64,000 nt of DNA from Gyrodactylus bullatarudis (GCA_012064415.1 SSNU01000063.1:399609-463608), one strand, 5' to 3'; shown: positions 21,677 through 33,272, numbered from the stretch's first letter. Numbers and translations: made by a program. The notes: generated from the sequence alone by a model not told the origin.

Positions 21677-22706
21677 CTAAAATATCTTGTCGTTTCTAAT
21701 CAAGGGCATTTCGCCATAAATTTGATACAATTTGTTAATACAAATATCCCGAATTTTAAAATGATTCGGTTTTTTCCACAAGCTCGAATTACATTTTGCG
21801 CATGGGACATGAAGAATTTCTGTTACCTGTTATAGAAATTAACATAATAAGAAAAAATTATTGTCTTAAAAATTGTTCAATCATTTACTCACCTTAATTG
21901 GAGGTAACTTGGTCAGATGGCTGACAAAAAAGTTCATCGCTATATCCTCACAGTTCATTACTCGGTCCACTAGCTCAAGACTTTTCTGATTCGACCTCTC
22001 TTGGTAAAAGTCAAAGTATTTCTAAAAAAGACGAAATTGAACTGGGTTTGAAGGAAGGTAAAAGTCGAAATGCACAGCCTACCTTGTGTATAAATGCAGC
22101 GCCAGTCAAAACCATGGAGTACTCTTCAAAGTCTGTAACATATTTATAGCTCGATGTTTTTTCATCAAAACTATAATCTCTGGCGATGAATCCAACAATT
22201 TGATCACGATGCTTTTGCCAGACACTAAAACCATAATTTAGATCGTCCTCGTTAAGGATGACTTCATCGTCTAGAGCGAGAACGCAGTCTGTGTCAACAC
22301 TAAACGATGAAAACCGATTGTTGAGTGAATTCTTTTCCGGATGATAATACAACTCTATTGGGGTAGATCTGGAAGCTTCCTTGAGACTGGCAATGTCAAC
22401 TGAGTTGTCGTTTGCATGAACAATTATCTTGTCTATGGAGTCCATTTCGGATAAATTTTTAATTGAATCAATGAGAATCTCTCTCCGATTGTAGGTGAGA
22501 AAGATGACTGTAAACTTTTCATTCGGATCCACTCTCAAACTGTCGGATATTGAATCCGCTTCGAAATTGCTCACCTTGAACCGGGAAAACTGGAGTATAT
22601 TTTTTTCTTTGTTTGCAGTGAAATAAAGAACGGCCAGAGTGAAAATAATCAACAACAATCCGAGCAAAATTGGCAAACGGGCTTCTTTTATCTTCCTTGT
22701 TAGAAA
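21677..22706 (-). CDS. Exostosin-like GT64 glycosyltransferase, copy 1
   Basis: Type II Golgi/ER enzyme of family GT64 (EXT C-terminal domain; EXTL2-like size), which transfers N-acetylhexosamine to glycosaminoglycan chains or linkers. Exons: 22083-22706, 21893-22021, 21677-21826. An N-terminal membrane anchor ([19 protein letters not shown]) is followed by [30 protein letters not shown] (DxD motif; the third acidic residue is Glu instead of the usual Asp), [35 protein letters not shown] and, in the last exon, [14 protein letters not shown]. About 300 residues are seen. The first coding exon is missing: this exon begins after a splice acceptor with FLTRK and no ATG. Its upstream 130 bp resemble those of the tetraspan gene at 28222. 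It is followed by the ARH3-like gene in the same direction. Confidence 0.88.
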
Positions 22707-22871
22707 CTAGGAAAAGAATTATTTTTTTTATAAGATAATATTGATCAAGGATTTAATAATTAACAAGTGAAGATATTTATTTCAATTCATACAGTTTATT
22801 CCATCGTCAAAGGTTTGATCTGAAATATAAAGTTTTACAAAGAGGCAAAAACTGCTGAGCATATTATATAT

Positions 22872-23107
22872 TTTCAGAATAAAATGTTGGTCTCATTGTG
22901 AGGATTTAGAAACCAAACCAATATTTAGTAACAAAGCTTACAGTTTACCGGATCTCTTTAGACTATTACACAATATATTATATACAGATTTAAATCAAGA
23001 CGGAGTAATAGTCTGAAGTGATCCGGTCAAATGTAAGCTTTGTTACTAAATATTGGTTTGGTTTCTAAATCCTCACAATGAGATCATCATTGTACTCTGA
23101 AAATATT
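22872..23107. mobile_element. Inverted-repeat element with hammerhead-like arms, copy 1
   Basis: Two arms of about 95 bp (22872-22970 and 23008-23107) are inverted copies around a short AT spacer. Each arm, read outward from the centre, has AGTCTGAAGTGATCCGG or a close variant, then CAAATGTAAGCTTTG. This resembles the orphan hammerhead-like motif at 63871-63908 (AGTCTGAAGAGACCCGG, then CGAAATATAACG) with damaged core boxes. It is probably a palindromic derivative of a Penelope tail. Confidence 0.6.
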
Positions 23108-23789
23108 TTACAACCTTCAAATAATCTATATAATTAAAAAATAAAATTCGATTTTATGAGCCTATAGACGCCTCAACCAGTGATAAATAACCCCACGGAC
23201 CATGTTTGTAGTAAAAATATCTTTAGATTTGGCTTTAGTTGAGCTGTAATCTCGATCAGAACCGAAAAAGTGTTTGGCCAATCAGAGGGCATAATTTTTG
23301 GGGCTTCTCATTGGTCCAATTTTAGTCTGTATCGTTTTTCCTCATCATAGATAAACTAAAGCTTTATTGTTATTGGTCAAACTCTCAATTCCTTATTTCT
23401 TCAGTACATTAGAAAAACTTGATTTAAATAGGTTGCTTGAAAGGGTTTCTCAAGTATCCTAATAAATTTCTCAAACAAAAATATTTCTTCTCCAATTTTA
23501 AAAAACCCTGCGTAGCGGGTTAGGATCAGCTAGTTGTATAGTAATTGTATAATAAATAGCTAATTTGGTTTCAGAAAAACCGCAATAAAACTTTGTTAAT
23601 GTGAAATTCTTATTCGATACCAAAATATTTCAATTCTATTTTCAAAAAAAGAGTGAGAATTCGGCATAAACTTTAGGTTTTATTCTCTTACCAACTAGCT
23701 TTAATTATCTTCAAATTAACGGTTGTGTTAGTTTTTCTTGCTTGGAAAAATTTATTCAGTTAGCTTTTACAGGTTCTAATCCCAAATTA
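23108..23789. other. 3' flank of the four-pass gene, no gene
   Basis: AT-rich. The part 23570-23770 resembles 29565-29725 in diverged form (for example CCGCAATAAAACTTT versus CTGCAATAACACTTT), evidence of an older tandem unit. Confidence 0.4.
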
Positions 23790-25930
23790 TTAGAATAAGA
23801 GGGGTTGATTCATATCCTCACTGGGGTCATCCTCGGAATCAGTCACGTTCCGGTTAAACTCAACCGTTCTGAAATCCAGCTTCGGCTTGTCTGAGGAATC
23901 TTTTGAGCTTTTTTTATTCTCACTCGATGACGAGGAGGAAGAATCAGGGTTTTTAATGTTCTTTTTGGTTTTCAATAATGGAAATAAATTACTTTTATTG
24001 CTGGCCGATTCATCGAGCACTTTTATTGTTGAAGTAGACGGTTTTAAGCTATTTCCATCGGCGTCTTTAATTTCTGGTCCTTGATTCACTCCAGATGCAT
24101 CCCGGTGTCCGATCATTTCAGAATCTGTTACAACTTTTTCGATAATTATAGGTCCATTATTTACAAGTTGCACCAGATTAAGATTGCCAACTTGCGCAGT
24201 ATTAACTTGGTTTTGGCTCAAGTCGTTTGTTTGAATTTTCTCAATTATAATCGGTCCATCCTCCACTACACGGACTAAACCCCTATTATCATATCCAATA
24301 TTATTATTTATGGCTAGTTGGTGGCTTGACTGAGCATGGTTCTTGGTTATAATCTTCTCGATAATAATTGGAGCATCATCAACCACTCTGATCAGATGAT
24401 AGTTTTGGTTTTGTATATTCCTGATTGCTTCAATGTTCTTGATTTGATTTCCTCCAGCAGGTCTTTGGACAATTGACATTTGATCTCCTTCCAACTGAGT
24501 AACTACCTTTTGAATTACACATGGTCCATCATCAACCACATCTATCAGGCGGGTTCTCAGTACTTGGGGGTCTTTATCCACTGTGTTTATTACCAATTTC
24601 TCGACAATGATTGGACCTTCATCAATAACACGCTTAACGTGGGTATAAGCGATTTCAGGTTTCGCCTCAACTGTCTTTGTCATAATCTTTTCAATTATAA
24701 TTGGTCCATCATCGACCACACGATCAGTGTACGTGTAGAAAATTTGGCGTTGAATCTCTTCGATTTTCGTTCTAACTTGATTCAATTCAGGCTTCTCTAC
24801 TTCCTTAATGTAGAAATTGTACGTGGCCCTTGGACCCTCGATTCTCTTCATAAAGTGGTACGCAGCATGGAACGATAAACACGATGATATCATCCCACAA
24901 GCCACAGCCGTCCAAATGTAGTAGTGACCAACCAGAATAAAGTATCTGCTTGCATCATTTAATCCCTGAAATCAAAATCAGTTCTAGTTACATGTTATTA
25001 ATTTCGTAAATTGAGGTAAGTTCTAATCGTGTTAAGAAAGTAAAATAATTTCTGAGCTTTAGTGTGAATAAATGAGTTGAATGATAGTAAATCGAAAATG
25101 ATTATGACAGAGTTTTCACTCACAATCACGCCGACTCTGGAATAAACTGGCAAGTCTCAAAAAAGAACAAATCAATTTTTACTAAAAACCATAATGAATT
25201 TAACCGGAAAATTCAACTCCAACGAGGTAAATGCTTCAAATAAGCCTCTGTTAAGAGTGCTAAATACTCACCATTGAGTTGTAAAGGTATGTTTGAGGAT
25301 CAGTGGGTGCTGTCCAATAGAATTCTAAGAGTGCATTATAGAGCAACGTTACAGATCCAGTCATCAGAAGAGTGGCTGGAAAAAAAGAAAAATAATCGAT
25401 TTCTCGCAAGATAACTAATGTTGAAAATTTTGATAAGGGAAATATTTAGAAATCTAAACCTTTCTCATATTTTCTAAAAATCCCCTGGTCCATTTTTAAA
25501 GTTACTTGCTACAAACATGAGAAGTCCATTGAGAAATAGCCATTCATTAAAGGTAATTCTAACTTGTCTGCAGGTGCCGAACGCCATCATTACAAAGTAT
25601 GAGAGTGGCAAACCAATCATGGCCAGAACAGATATGAATAAACCCATTCCATATAGGACAGCATAGGCTATGCGGTTATCTAGAGGAATGATGATTAGCA
25701 ACAAACCGTACTTTCAAGTTGAATTGCTCTCTCTGTTTTTTTGATAGTTGCCTGAGTCTGTTGCTGTTGCTGTCGCTTAGAGATTGAATTGATGACAATT
25801 GAGGGATTATAGGGCCTTTCAGTGGTTGTTGTAGTATTTAAAGGTATCGAAGTAGCTGACAAATAGCGGTCAAATGTTGACAATGCAAAGGGAAATTTAA
25901 AGTTCCAGCATTTGCGATAATTGAGTTCAC
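23790..25930 (-). CDS. Four-pass membrane protein with DDGPIIIEK repeats, copy 1 lacking its own exon 1
   Basis: Exons 2-5 of a gene identical to 33273-37720: 25712-25930, 25506-25679, 25272-25375, 23790-24965. They encode an outer loop (NYRKCW), transmembrane helices 2-4 and a long cytoplasmic tail with six VVDDGPIIIEK-like motifs. The proper first exon, present in copy 2 at 37407-37677, is absent because the duplicated segment starts within intron 1. The next exon upstream on this strand belongs to the truncated paralog at 27673-28222. Its exon 27949-28222 ends in the same phase and could splice in frame to 25930, giving a chimeric four-pass protein. Whether it is transcribed is unknown. 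Confidence 0.8.
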
Positions 25931-26027
25931 CTTGGAAAATATACTTTTAAAATAGCACATCATGTATTTACTTATGAGTATAAAACAAAAATAATAATAT
26001 GTTATTAGTGATATCCGATTAATCTAA

Positions 26028-27160
26028 GGGGTAAATACAAAAACAATAGGTGTCAGATGAAGTATAATAGGTGATATTCGAGGTATTTCCAAAAACATCG
26101 GGAATATGATCACCATTAATATCTGGGGTGGGGATATACCAATAAATATGTGTAGTGAATATCGGATAAATGGAAAGAATATAAATTAATCAAAATTGAA
26201 GTGAAGGAAAGGAGATACCCGTTAAAACAAAATGTAAAAGATTTTAAATGAAGAAATATTAAAACACGCTGCACTCTTGTTTTTGACTTTACTGAAGATG
26301 GCGCAAAATGACTGATACTAATGAATACTTTTCCTCCCTCAGGAATGTATCGCAGGACGTCAATTTGGACAAAGTAGAAGATATAAACGTGCCTAGTGAA
26401 ACGGTGGTTCCTGGACCGAATACAGCTGTGTTGAAAATGTGGCAAACATTGGCGTAGAACCCTGCGGCCCTCCAGTTGTTGAGCAACCCAACGTTCATTC
26501 AGTTGATGACAGGAATTACTCGAGGACAATCCTCACATGGTGACCACGCCAGGACCCACCGTTTATATCTTCCACTTTGTCCAAATCGACGTCCTGCGAT
26601 TCATTCCTGAGGGAGGAAAAGTATTCATTAGTATCAGTCATTTTGCGCCATCTTTAGTAAAGTCAAATGATTAATTTATATTATTTTCATTTATCCGGTA
26701 TTCCCTACATATGTACTACTACACTAATACTAATAATTTTTCAAAGCTCAAAATTGTGCACAAAAGTACATAAAGATAAGACATAAATTGGCGTATTCTA
26801 CGCCTCTTCTAGTTCAATATCTTGTTCAGACTTTGGTCCTGAATCAAATGCTTCGCGGGCTTCAATAATAATACCTAATATTACCAACTTCACTATCTTG
26901 AATATTGTATTTCTACGATCTTGGCCAACTCGATAGATGTGAGGTTCTCTGCTAGTGAAAAAAATGTATTAATACAGATTAGACGTTCGATTGACCTATT
27001 GTGTTTGACCATATCTATTGGTATATCCCATTCTATATGAATACTTCTTTACCCCAGATATTAATGGTGATCATATTCCCATTGCTTTTGGAAATACAAA
27101 TACCTCGAATATCACCTATTATACTTCAACTGACACCTTTTGTTTTTATACGCCTCAATC
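26028..27160. repeat. Nested inverted repeats, copy 1
   Basis: Outer arms at about 26028-26150 and 27005-27160 are inverted copies (shared: AGTATAATAGGTGATATTCG, GGGAATATGATCACCATTAA). Inner arms at about 26281-26395 and 26555-26670 are another inverted pair (shared: GATGGCGCAAAATGACTGAT, CTTTTCCTCCCTCAGGAATG). This looks like one hairpin-forming DNA element inserted in another. Open frames inside are by-products of the arms. Confidence 0.7.
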
Positions 27161-27510
27161 TAAATGACCCAGCTTATCTTCTTGGTTATAAAAATACCTT
27201 CAAAATGAGTGGTCTGGTGTCGCATGAGACCTTTATTTACACGAGTTATGCGTCATAAGTTATGAATGACCAAATAATGATTATAAAATATAATTACCAA
27301 CTGTGAATACTAACGTGGTCTATTCAAGCTCTTCTCTGATTGGCTCATTTTAATACCCATGCCATATTCATGATGTAAGTATCTATTTCTGGGGAAAGAC
27401 GATCTTTGGTCAGTCATAACTCGTGCAAATAAAGGTCTCATACTACACCAGACCACTCATTTTGAAGGTATTTTTATAACCAAGAAGATAAGTTGGGTCA
27501 TTTGGATTTA
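27158..27510. repeat. Inverted-repeat element, copy 1
   Basis: Arms at about 27158-27262 and 27400-27510 are inverted copies (shared: CTTCTTGGTTATAAAAATAC, CTTCAAAATGAGTGGTCTGG). Another short non-coding DNA element next to the nested pair. Confidence 0.65.
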
Positions 27511-27672
27511 TTGGATATTCTCAAAGGGTCTTGTGAGTTTTAGATTTCTTTGAATTGTAATTTTGTATATTTTCTTGATCTACTTATTAATTTCAACTTT
27601 TTTTTCTTGTTTACCGTTCGTTATGTAGAATCGTTAGCATAAAAATTATTTTAATTTTGAAGCAAGCTTGAC

Positions 27673-28222
27673 TTACAGTTTGATATTTAAGGAAAAAAAT
27701 TTGAGACCACGTATGATAGCAACCCAGAAGAAATAATGTCCATTCGTTATGCGATAAGTGGATGCGTAGTTCAAGTCCTTTCAAATAATTAATAGAATAG
27801 AATTTACCATTGACTTGTAATAATATGTCTGAGGATCGTTTGGCCAACAGTTTTGGTAGTTTGCTTCAGCTTTAAAATGATAAAAAAGTTGATTGAAAAA
27901 AACTTTACTTTGAGTAGGGGAAATAAAATCTCTAGAGTTGAAACTTACTTACGTCAATTTTGTAATCTTTCAAATCTGACAGTTTGGCTGGACACTCTTG
28001 AAAAAAGCGTCGATTCCGATCAATAGAGACAAACTTTGTTGACTCATTGCTTGGAACCTTTTCCCGGTCGACTTTAATTTCATATAGATTCACAGAAACA
28101 TACGGGATCATTCCAATACAGAAGAAGGCTATTGTAAATGTGAAAGAGAGGAAAATTGAAATCCTGCCGAGATTACTTCGACCAATGCCGGCATATTTAT
28201 CTTCCTTCTTCTTTGTGAGAAA
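27673..28222 (-). pseudogene. Truncated four-pass paralog D with internal deletion
   Basis: Exons: 27949-28222, 27808-27869, 27673-27777, with intact GT-AG signals (one intron is 30 nt). Exon 1 matches the array family (GIGRSNLGRISIF, helix 1, FFCIGMIPYV, VDREK, FFQECP). The middle exon joins the start of the normal exon 2 (EANYQNCW) directly to the end of the normal exon 4 (PNDPQTYYYKSM), so helices 2 and 3 are lost. The last exon begins normally (LNYASTYRITNGHYFFWVAI) but runs off family sequence at about 27700, exactly at the border of the duplicated segment, and stops after some ten foreign residues. No ATG exon was found. It is probably a decayed copy, though it could donate exon 1 to the gene downstream. 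Confidence 0.75.
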
Positions 28223-30012
28223 CTAGGAAAGGAATTAGATCTTTATCAGATAATTATAGCCAAGGATTCTAATTAACAAGAGAAAATATTCTTTGTAATT
28301 CATAGAGTTTTTTATTTCATCATCAAAGTTTTGATCTGAAATATAAAATTATATCTTACGATAAATTGTTCCTTCGGATGTATTCAATGAATACTATTCA
28401 TATAATCACTGATTATAATAATTATAAATATTTACATGTTTCGATGGTTTTCGTCCAACAACTATTCTGGTTAAACAAAAATAGCATTCAAAAAGCTTCA
28501 TGATTAAAAGGCTCGCACCAGAGTTTGATGCTATTTCTTTTTTTGCTACCATTCTGATTGTTGATTTTACAAAAATAAGATCGACATAAATTGATAGGTG
28601 TGATATCAGCATTGAAAGTAAGCTGACGTTGAAAATACAGGATCATTGCTTGCTTTATTTCATCGGCTATAGGGAACATTAATTTATTGTGGAAAAAAAC
28701 CACAAATATAACAGAATTTATTCTTATCATTTCTACTGTGGAAAACTTTATTCATGATTTAATAAAGAAAAAGTTGATTGAGAAAATCACATGTTTAAAC
28801 TCGAAAAAAACTCCCCATTTCATTGGCTCATAGTTAATCTAATTGGTTGTGTAGTAAAGCATGCCATGCATTGTCTAGACTTGATTCGTATGAGACATTT
28901 TGAGCCCCAAAAGATGAAGTAAGTTCATTTTGTCAATCTAATTCATTATTTCCAAATATTCCATGTATATATTATTCAAAATATTTTTTTTAATTGGCGA
29001 TAAGAGTTTACAATATGGATTTACAATATATATAGTACAGTATAATACATAGGAAATACCAATTTCAAACAACATTTTTAAAATTCCAATTTTTCACCTA
29101 AAGACGATGTGTGAAAGAGTCTCAATCAAAAGAGCAGAAATGTTTGATTGCTCAAGAAAATTTTGAAATTTGATCTATTTGAAGCCGTGAGTCAATTTGA
29201 AAACACAAATTTCCACTAAAATTCTGTTTTTTTCAATATATTTTACTTGATTTTATTTTTCGCGCAAATTTTTTCTCCCGTTCATATATACACCAATCAA
29301 CGCAGAATTAAATTTTCTATTTAATGATATCCAGTTGTTGGGCAATTAGTTAATTTTTCTTAATGATTTTGATCAATTAGTAATTCCAGTTTTGGGAAAA
29401 TTCGAAATTTTCGTTTTTAGCGTATAACTCCAAAACTGAATACAATTCGGAGATTCTGAATTGACCAGATACAGAATCTGCGTCAAATTTCATTTTAGTT
29501 TATTTTGATATCTCCAGATCGAAAAAAAGTGACAAGCCGTGTTATTATTAAACAGGCATGTGAGGTTTCGAAAAAACTGCAATAACACTTTAATTATGTA
29601 AAATTTTCAATTTTTAAGCAGTAATGTCTATACATAATGTATATTCTCTTATCAACTCTTAGATTTGGATATCTTTTAAAAAACAGTTTTGTTAGTTTTT
29701 CTATTGATCCTTTTTCAGAGCTAGTTGCATGTTAGAAATTTTGATTTTCACATTTTTCAATCCAAAATTATAATCAGAATTAGCAAAGAGCCCAAAGAAG
29801 TAATAAGGGGTCGGGGGGTAATTATTTAGCCTTTTTCATTCTGATTTAAAATTTTTTCATTCTCAATTGATAATATTTCAAATCTGAATTTCAAAATAAA
29901 GAAAATTAATCTCAAAATTTCTTTTTTATTTGTTAATCTATTTATCATTTTTTAATTAAAAAAAATAAATTTGTTAAAAAACATTCTTACTTAAATCCTC
30001 ATTATTAGAATT
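28223..30012. other. Intergenic within the array
   Basis: 28222-28346 resembles the sequence upstream of the GT64 exons (22706-22830), and 29565-29725 resembles 23570-23770, so this is the eroded remainder of an older array unit. No gene seen. Confidence 0.45.
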
Positions 30013-30567
30013 TCAAAAACCATAAGAGGAAATCTTTTCAATAGTTATGGCATCTTCGGAGGTCGCAGTATTGAGGTCTGTCCTGTCGAAAAATGTTTCA
30101 AATCCTATATCGGTTTCAACTTGTACTTTAGTTCTGTTGGGGATGCAGAATTTTGGACCAAGACTTAGAACTTGTTTAGCATGCAAAGAAAGAGATTTAC
30201 CTGAAAAATTAAAAACACAGGAATTAAATTCAGGGAAAATTGCTTCATCTTTACTCTCGAGAATAGTCTTAAAAAGCTTAATCTTCTTCTTTTCATAGAA
30301 TTTTGTACAAATATCGTTAATTTCGATTAACAATTTTTCTTTGATTTCATCAGGAAGCGGGTTCAGGTTATTGAAAGCTGCGGATTTCTGGAATTGAAGT
30401 TCTTCTATTTTTGATCTATGATCCTTGATCCATTTGGAAACCAATTCAACTGCGTTCTGTGTAGTAAGTGGCTGATTAGAATTTTTGAGCTTCGTCCAAG
30501 TAAATCCATTGAATTTCTGGTATTCTAGACAATGGTCATAAAATTCGAGGTGGGCCATTTTCTCCAA
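30013..30567 (-). pseudogene. Penelope N-terminal fragment
   Basis: An open frame of 184 residues carrying the N-terminal region of a Penelope-like polyprotein. The diagnostic part near the end is LSLGPKFCIPNRTKVQ, followed by the conserved acidic and aromatic stretch; the copy at 5922 has LSLGPNFCIPKKSKK in the same place. Reverse transcriptase and nuclease are absent. A 31-bp direct repeat (CATAAGAGGAAATCTTTTCA and following bases) lies at the fragment's 3' end (about 30019-30049) and again upstream of its start (about 30609-30639), as in tandem or partial Penelope insertions. It is inserted between the array units. Confidence 0.8.
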
Positions 30568-30667
30568 TAATAATTTAGTGATTCTAATATACTTCCTATG
30601 AGGATATGACCATAAGAGGAAATCTTTTCAATAGTTATAGATCCTTTCATTGTTTCTGCAATTTATT

Positions 30668-30882
30668 CTACAGTAAAAATATTTCTATTGAAACATCATA
30701 TTTTTATTGAAACACGAATACATTTACCCCCAAATTAAGTATTGTATCTGGAGCAATCAGAATGCAGCAAGTGATTTCAATACATTTAGATAGGTCGAAA
30801 TAAATAATACTTAATTAGGGGGTAAATTGTATTCGTGTTTCAATAAAAATATGATGCTTCAATAGAAATATTTTTACTGTAA
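30668..30882. mobile_element. MITE with 80-bp inverted arms
   Basis: Arms are inverted copies: ACAGTAAAAATATTTCTATT, then GAAACACGAATACA and a CCCCC/GGGGG-bearing segment near AATTAAGTATT. Spacer about 50 bp. Non-coding DNA element. Confidence 0.7.
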
Positions 30883-31159
30883 ATTTTGGGTCCTAGATTC
30901 GTCTATTAATAAGTTTCCGTTTTCTCTGAAATATTCAAGAATAGCCATTGATTCGTCATTCTTTCCAAGGCAGTTATTCTTTTTATTTCACACTTGTAAA
31001 TCCTTTATAAAAGTTCAATTATAGAAGTTCAAAATAATCAAAACTACTCTAAAGTAAATTTACATTATTATTTATTTTAAATGGAAAACGATTCTATCTA
31101 TTCAGGGTTGAGTACATTATAATTATAACAGATGAATATTACAAATTATCTAGAATATT

Positions 31160-32189
31160 TTGTCGTTCCTAATCAAGGGCATTTCGCCATAAATTTGATA
31201 CAATTCGTTTATACACCTATCACGAACTTTAAAATGATTCGGTTTAAGCCACAAGCTCGAATTACATTTTGGGCATGGGACTTGAGTAATATCTGTTACC
31301 TGTTAAAGAAAATAAAAATATAAAATTATTATCTGATTAAATTTACCCGAGAAATTTGTTCAATCATTTACTCACCTTAATTGGAGGTAACTTGGTCAGA
31401 TGGCTGACAAAAAAGTTCATCGCTATATCTTCACAGTTCATTAGTTGGTCCACTAGCTCAAGAATTTTCTGATTCGACCTCTCTTGGTAAGAGTCAAAGT
31501 ATTTCTAAAAAAGACGAAATTGAACTGGGTTTGAAGTAAGGTAAAAGTCGAAATGCACAGCCTACCTTGTGTATAAATGCAGCGCAAGTCAAAATCATGG
31601 AGTACTCTTCAAAGTCTGTAACATATTTATAGCTCGATGTTTTTTCATCAAAACTATAATCTCTGGCGATGAATCCAACAATTTGATCACGATGCTTTTG
31701 CCAGACACTAAAACCATAATTTAGATCGTCCTCGTTAAGGATGACTTCATCGTCTAGAGCGAGAACGCAGTCTGTGTCAACACTAAACGATGAAAACCGA
31801 TTGTTGAGTGAATTCTTTTCCGGATGATAATACAACTCTATTGGGGTAGATCTGGAAGCTTCCTTGAGACTGGCAATGTCAACTGAGTTGTCGTTTGCAT
31901 GAACAATTATCTTGTCTATGGAGTCCATTTCGGATAAATTTTTAATTGAATCAATGAGAATCTCTCTCCGATTGTAGGTGAGAAAGATGACTGTAAACTT
32001 TTCATTCGGATCCACTCTCAAACTGTCGGATATTGAATCCGCTTCGAAATTGCTCACCTTGAACCGGGAAAACTGGAGTATATTTTTTTCTTTGTTTGCA
32101 GTGAAATAAAGAACGGCCAGAGTGAAAATAATCAACAACAATCCGAGCAAAATTGGCAAACGGGCTTCTTTTATCTTCCTTGTTAGAAA
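31160..32189 (-). CDS. Exostosin-like GT64 glycosyltransferase, copy 2
   Basis: Exons: 31566-32189, 31376-31504 and last exon about 31160-31309. The first is nearly identical to copy 1 and has the same motifs ([34 protein letters not shown] in the second). Two differences matter. The conserved YSMVLTGAAF of copy 1 is [10 protein letters not shown] here, replacing a Gly that is strongly kept in the family. The last exon is clearly diverged ([32 protein letters not shown]), with about ten amino-acid changes in 49, while upstream DNA is identical. The first coding exon was not found, as in copy 1. Either copy could be the functional one; the Gly to Cys change makes this one suspect. Confidence 0.86.
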
Positions 32190-32354
32190 CTAGGAAAAGA
32201 ATTATTTTTTTTATAAGATAATATTGATCAAGGATTTAATAATTAACAAGTGAAGATATTTATTTCAATTCATACAGTTTATTCCATCGTCAAAGGTTTG
32301 ATCTGAAATATAAAGTTTTACAAAGAGGCAAAAACTGCTGAGCATATTATATAT

Positions 32355-32590
32355 TTTCAGAATAAAATGTTGGTCTCATTGTGAGGATTTAGAAACCAAA
32401 CCAATATTTAGTAACAAAGCTTACAGTTTACCGGATCTCTTTAGACTATTACACAATATATTATATACAGATTTAAATCAAGACGGAGTAATAGTCTGAA
32501 GTGATCCGGTCAAATGTAAGCTTTGTTACTAAATATTGGTTTGGTTTCTAAATCCTCACAATGAGATCATCATTGTACTCTGAAAATATT
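32355..32590. mobile_element. Inverted-repeat element with hammerhead-like arms, copy 2
   Basis: Identical duplicate of 22872-23107, carried by the large duplicated segment. Confidence 0.6.
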
Positions 32591-33272
32591 TTACAACCTT
32601 CAAATAATCTATATAATTAAAAAATAAAATTCGATTTTATGAGCCTATAGACGCCTCAACCAGTGATAAATAACCCCACGGACCATGTTTGTAGTAAAAA
32701 TATCTTTAGATTTGGCTTTAGTTGAGCTGTAATCTCGATCAGAACCGAAAAAGTGTTTGGCCAATCAGAGGGCATAATTTTTGGGGCTTCTCATTGGTCC
32801 AATTTTAGTCTGTATCGTTTTTCCTCATCATAGATAAACTAAAGCTTTATTGTTATTGGTCAAACTCTCAATTCCTTATTTCTTCAGTACATTAGAAAAA
32901 CTTGATTTAAATAGGTTGCTTGAAAGGGTTTCTCAAGTATCCTAATAAATTTCTCAAACAAAAATATTTCTTCTCCAATTTTAAAAAACCCTGCGTAGCG
33001 GGTTAGGATCAGCTAGTTGTATAGTAATTGTATAATAAATAGCTAATTTGGTTTCAGAAAAACCGCAATAAAACTTTGTTAATGTGAAATTCTTATTCGA
33101 TACCAAAATATTTCAATTCTATTTTCAAAAAAAGAGTGAGAATTCGGCATAAACTTTAGGTTTTATTCTCTTACCAACTAGCTTTAATTATCTTCAAATT
33201 AACGGTTGTGTTAGTTTTTCTTGCTTGGAAAAATTTATTCAGTTAGCTTTTACAGGTTCTAATCCCAAATTA

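Larger units (their letters stand above)
21893..27694. repeat. Large duplicated segment, copy 1 (about 5.8 kb)
   Basis: Matches 31376-37177 at a constant offset of 9,483 bp. From about 22120 to 27694 I see no difference; between 21893 and 22120 there are about eight. Both borders are abrupt: left of 21893 the GT64 last exon is strongly diverged, and right of 27694 the sequence switches from GGAAAAAAATTTGAG to an unrelated continuation. It contains most of a GT64 gene, exons 2-5 of a four-pass protein and several inverted-repeat elements. Confidence 0.9.

Noticed and set aside
23887..24878. Plus-strand open frames opposite the repeat-tailed gene (and their duplicates at 33370-34361)
   Set aside because: They are antisense to the conserved GPIIIEK repeats and have no family similarity or start context; shadows of the repeat coding.
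26116..26529. Minus-strand open frames in the inverted-repeat cluster
   Set aside because: They run across inverted arms, have no similarity and recur only because the block is duplicated.
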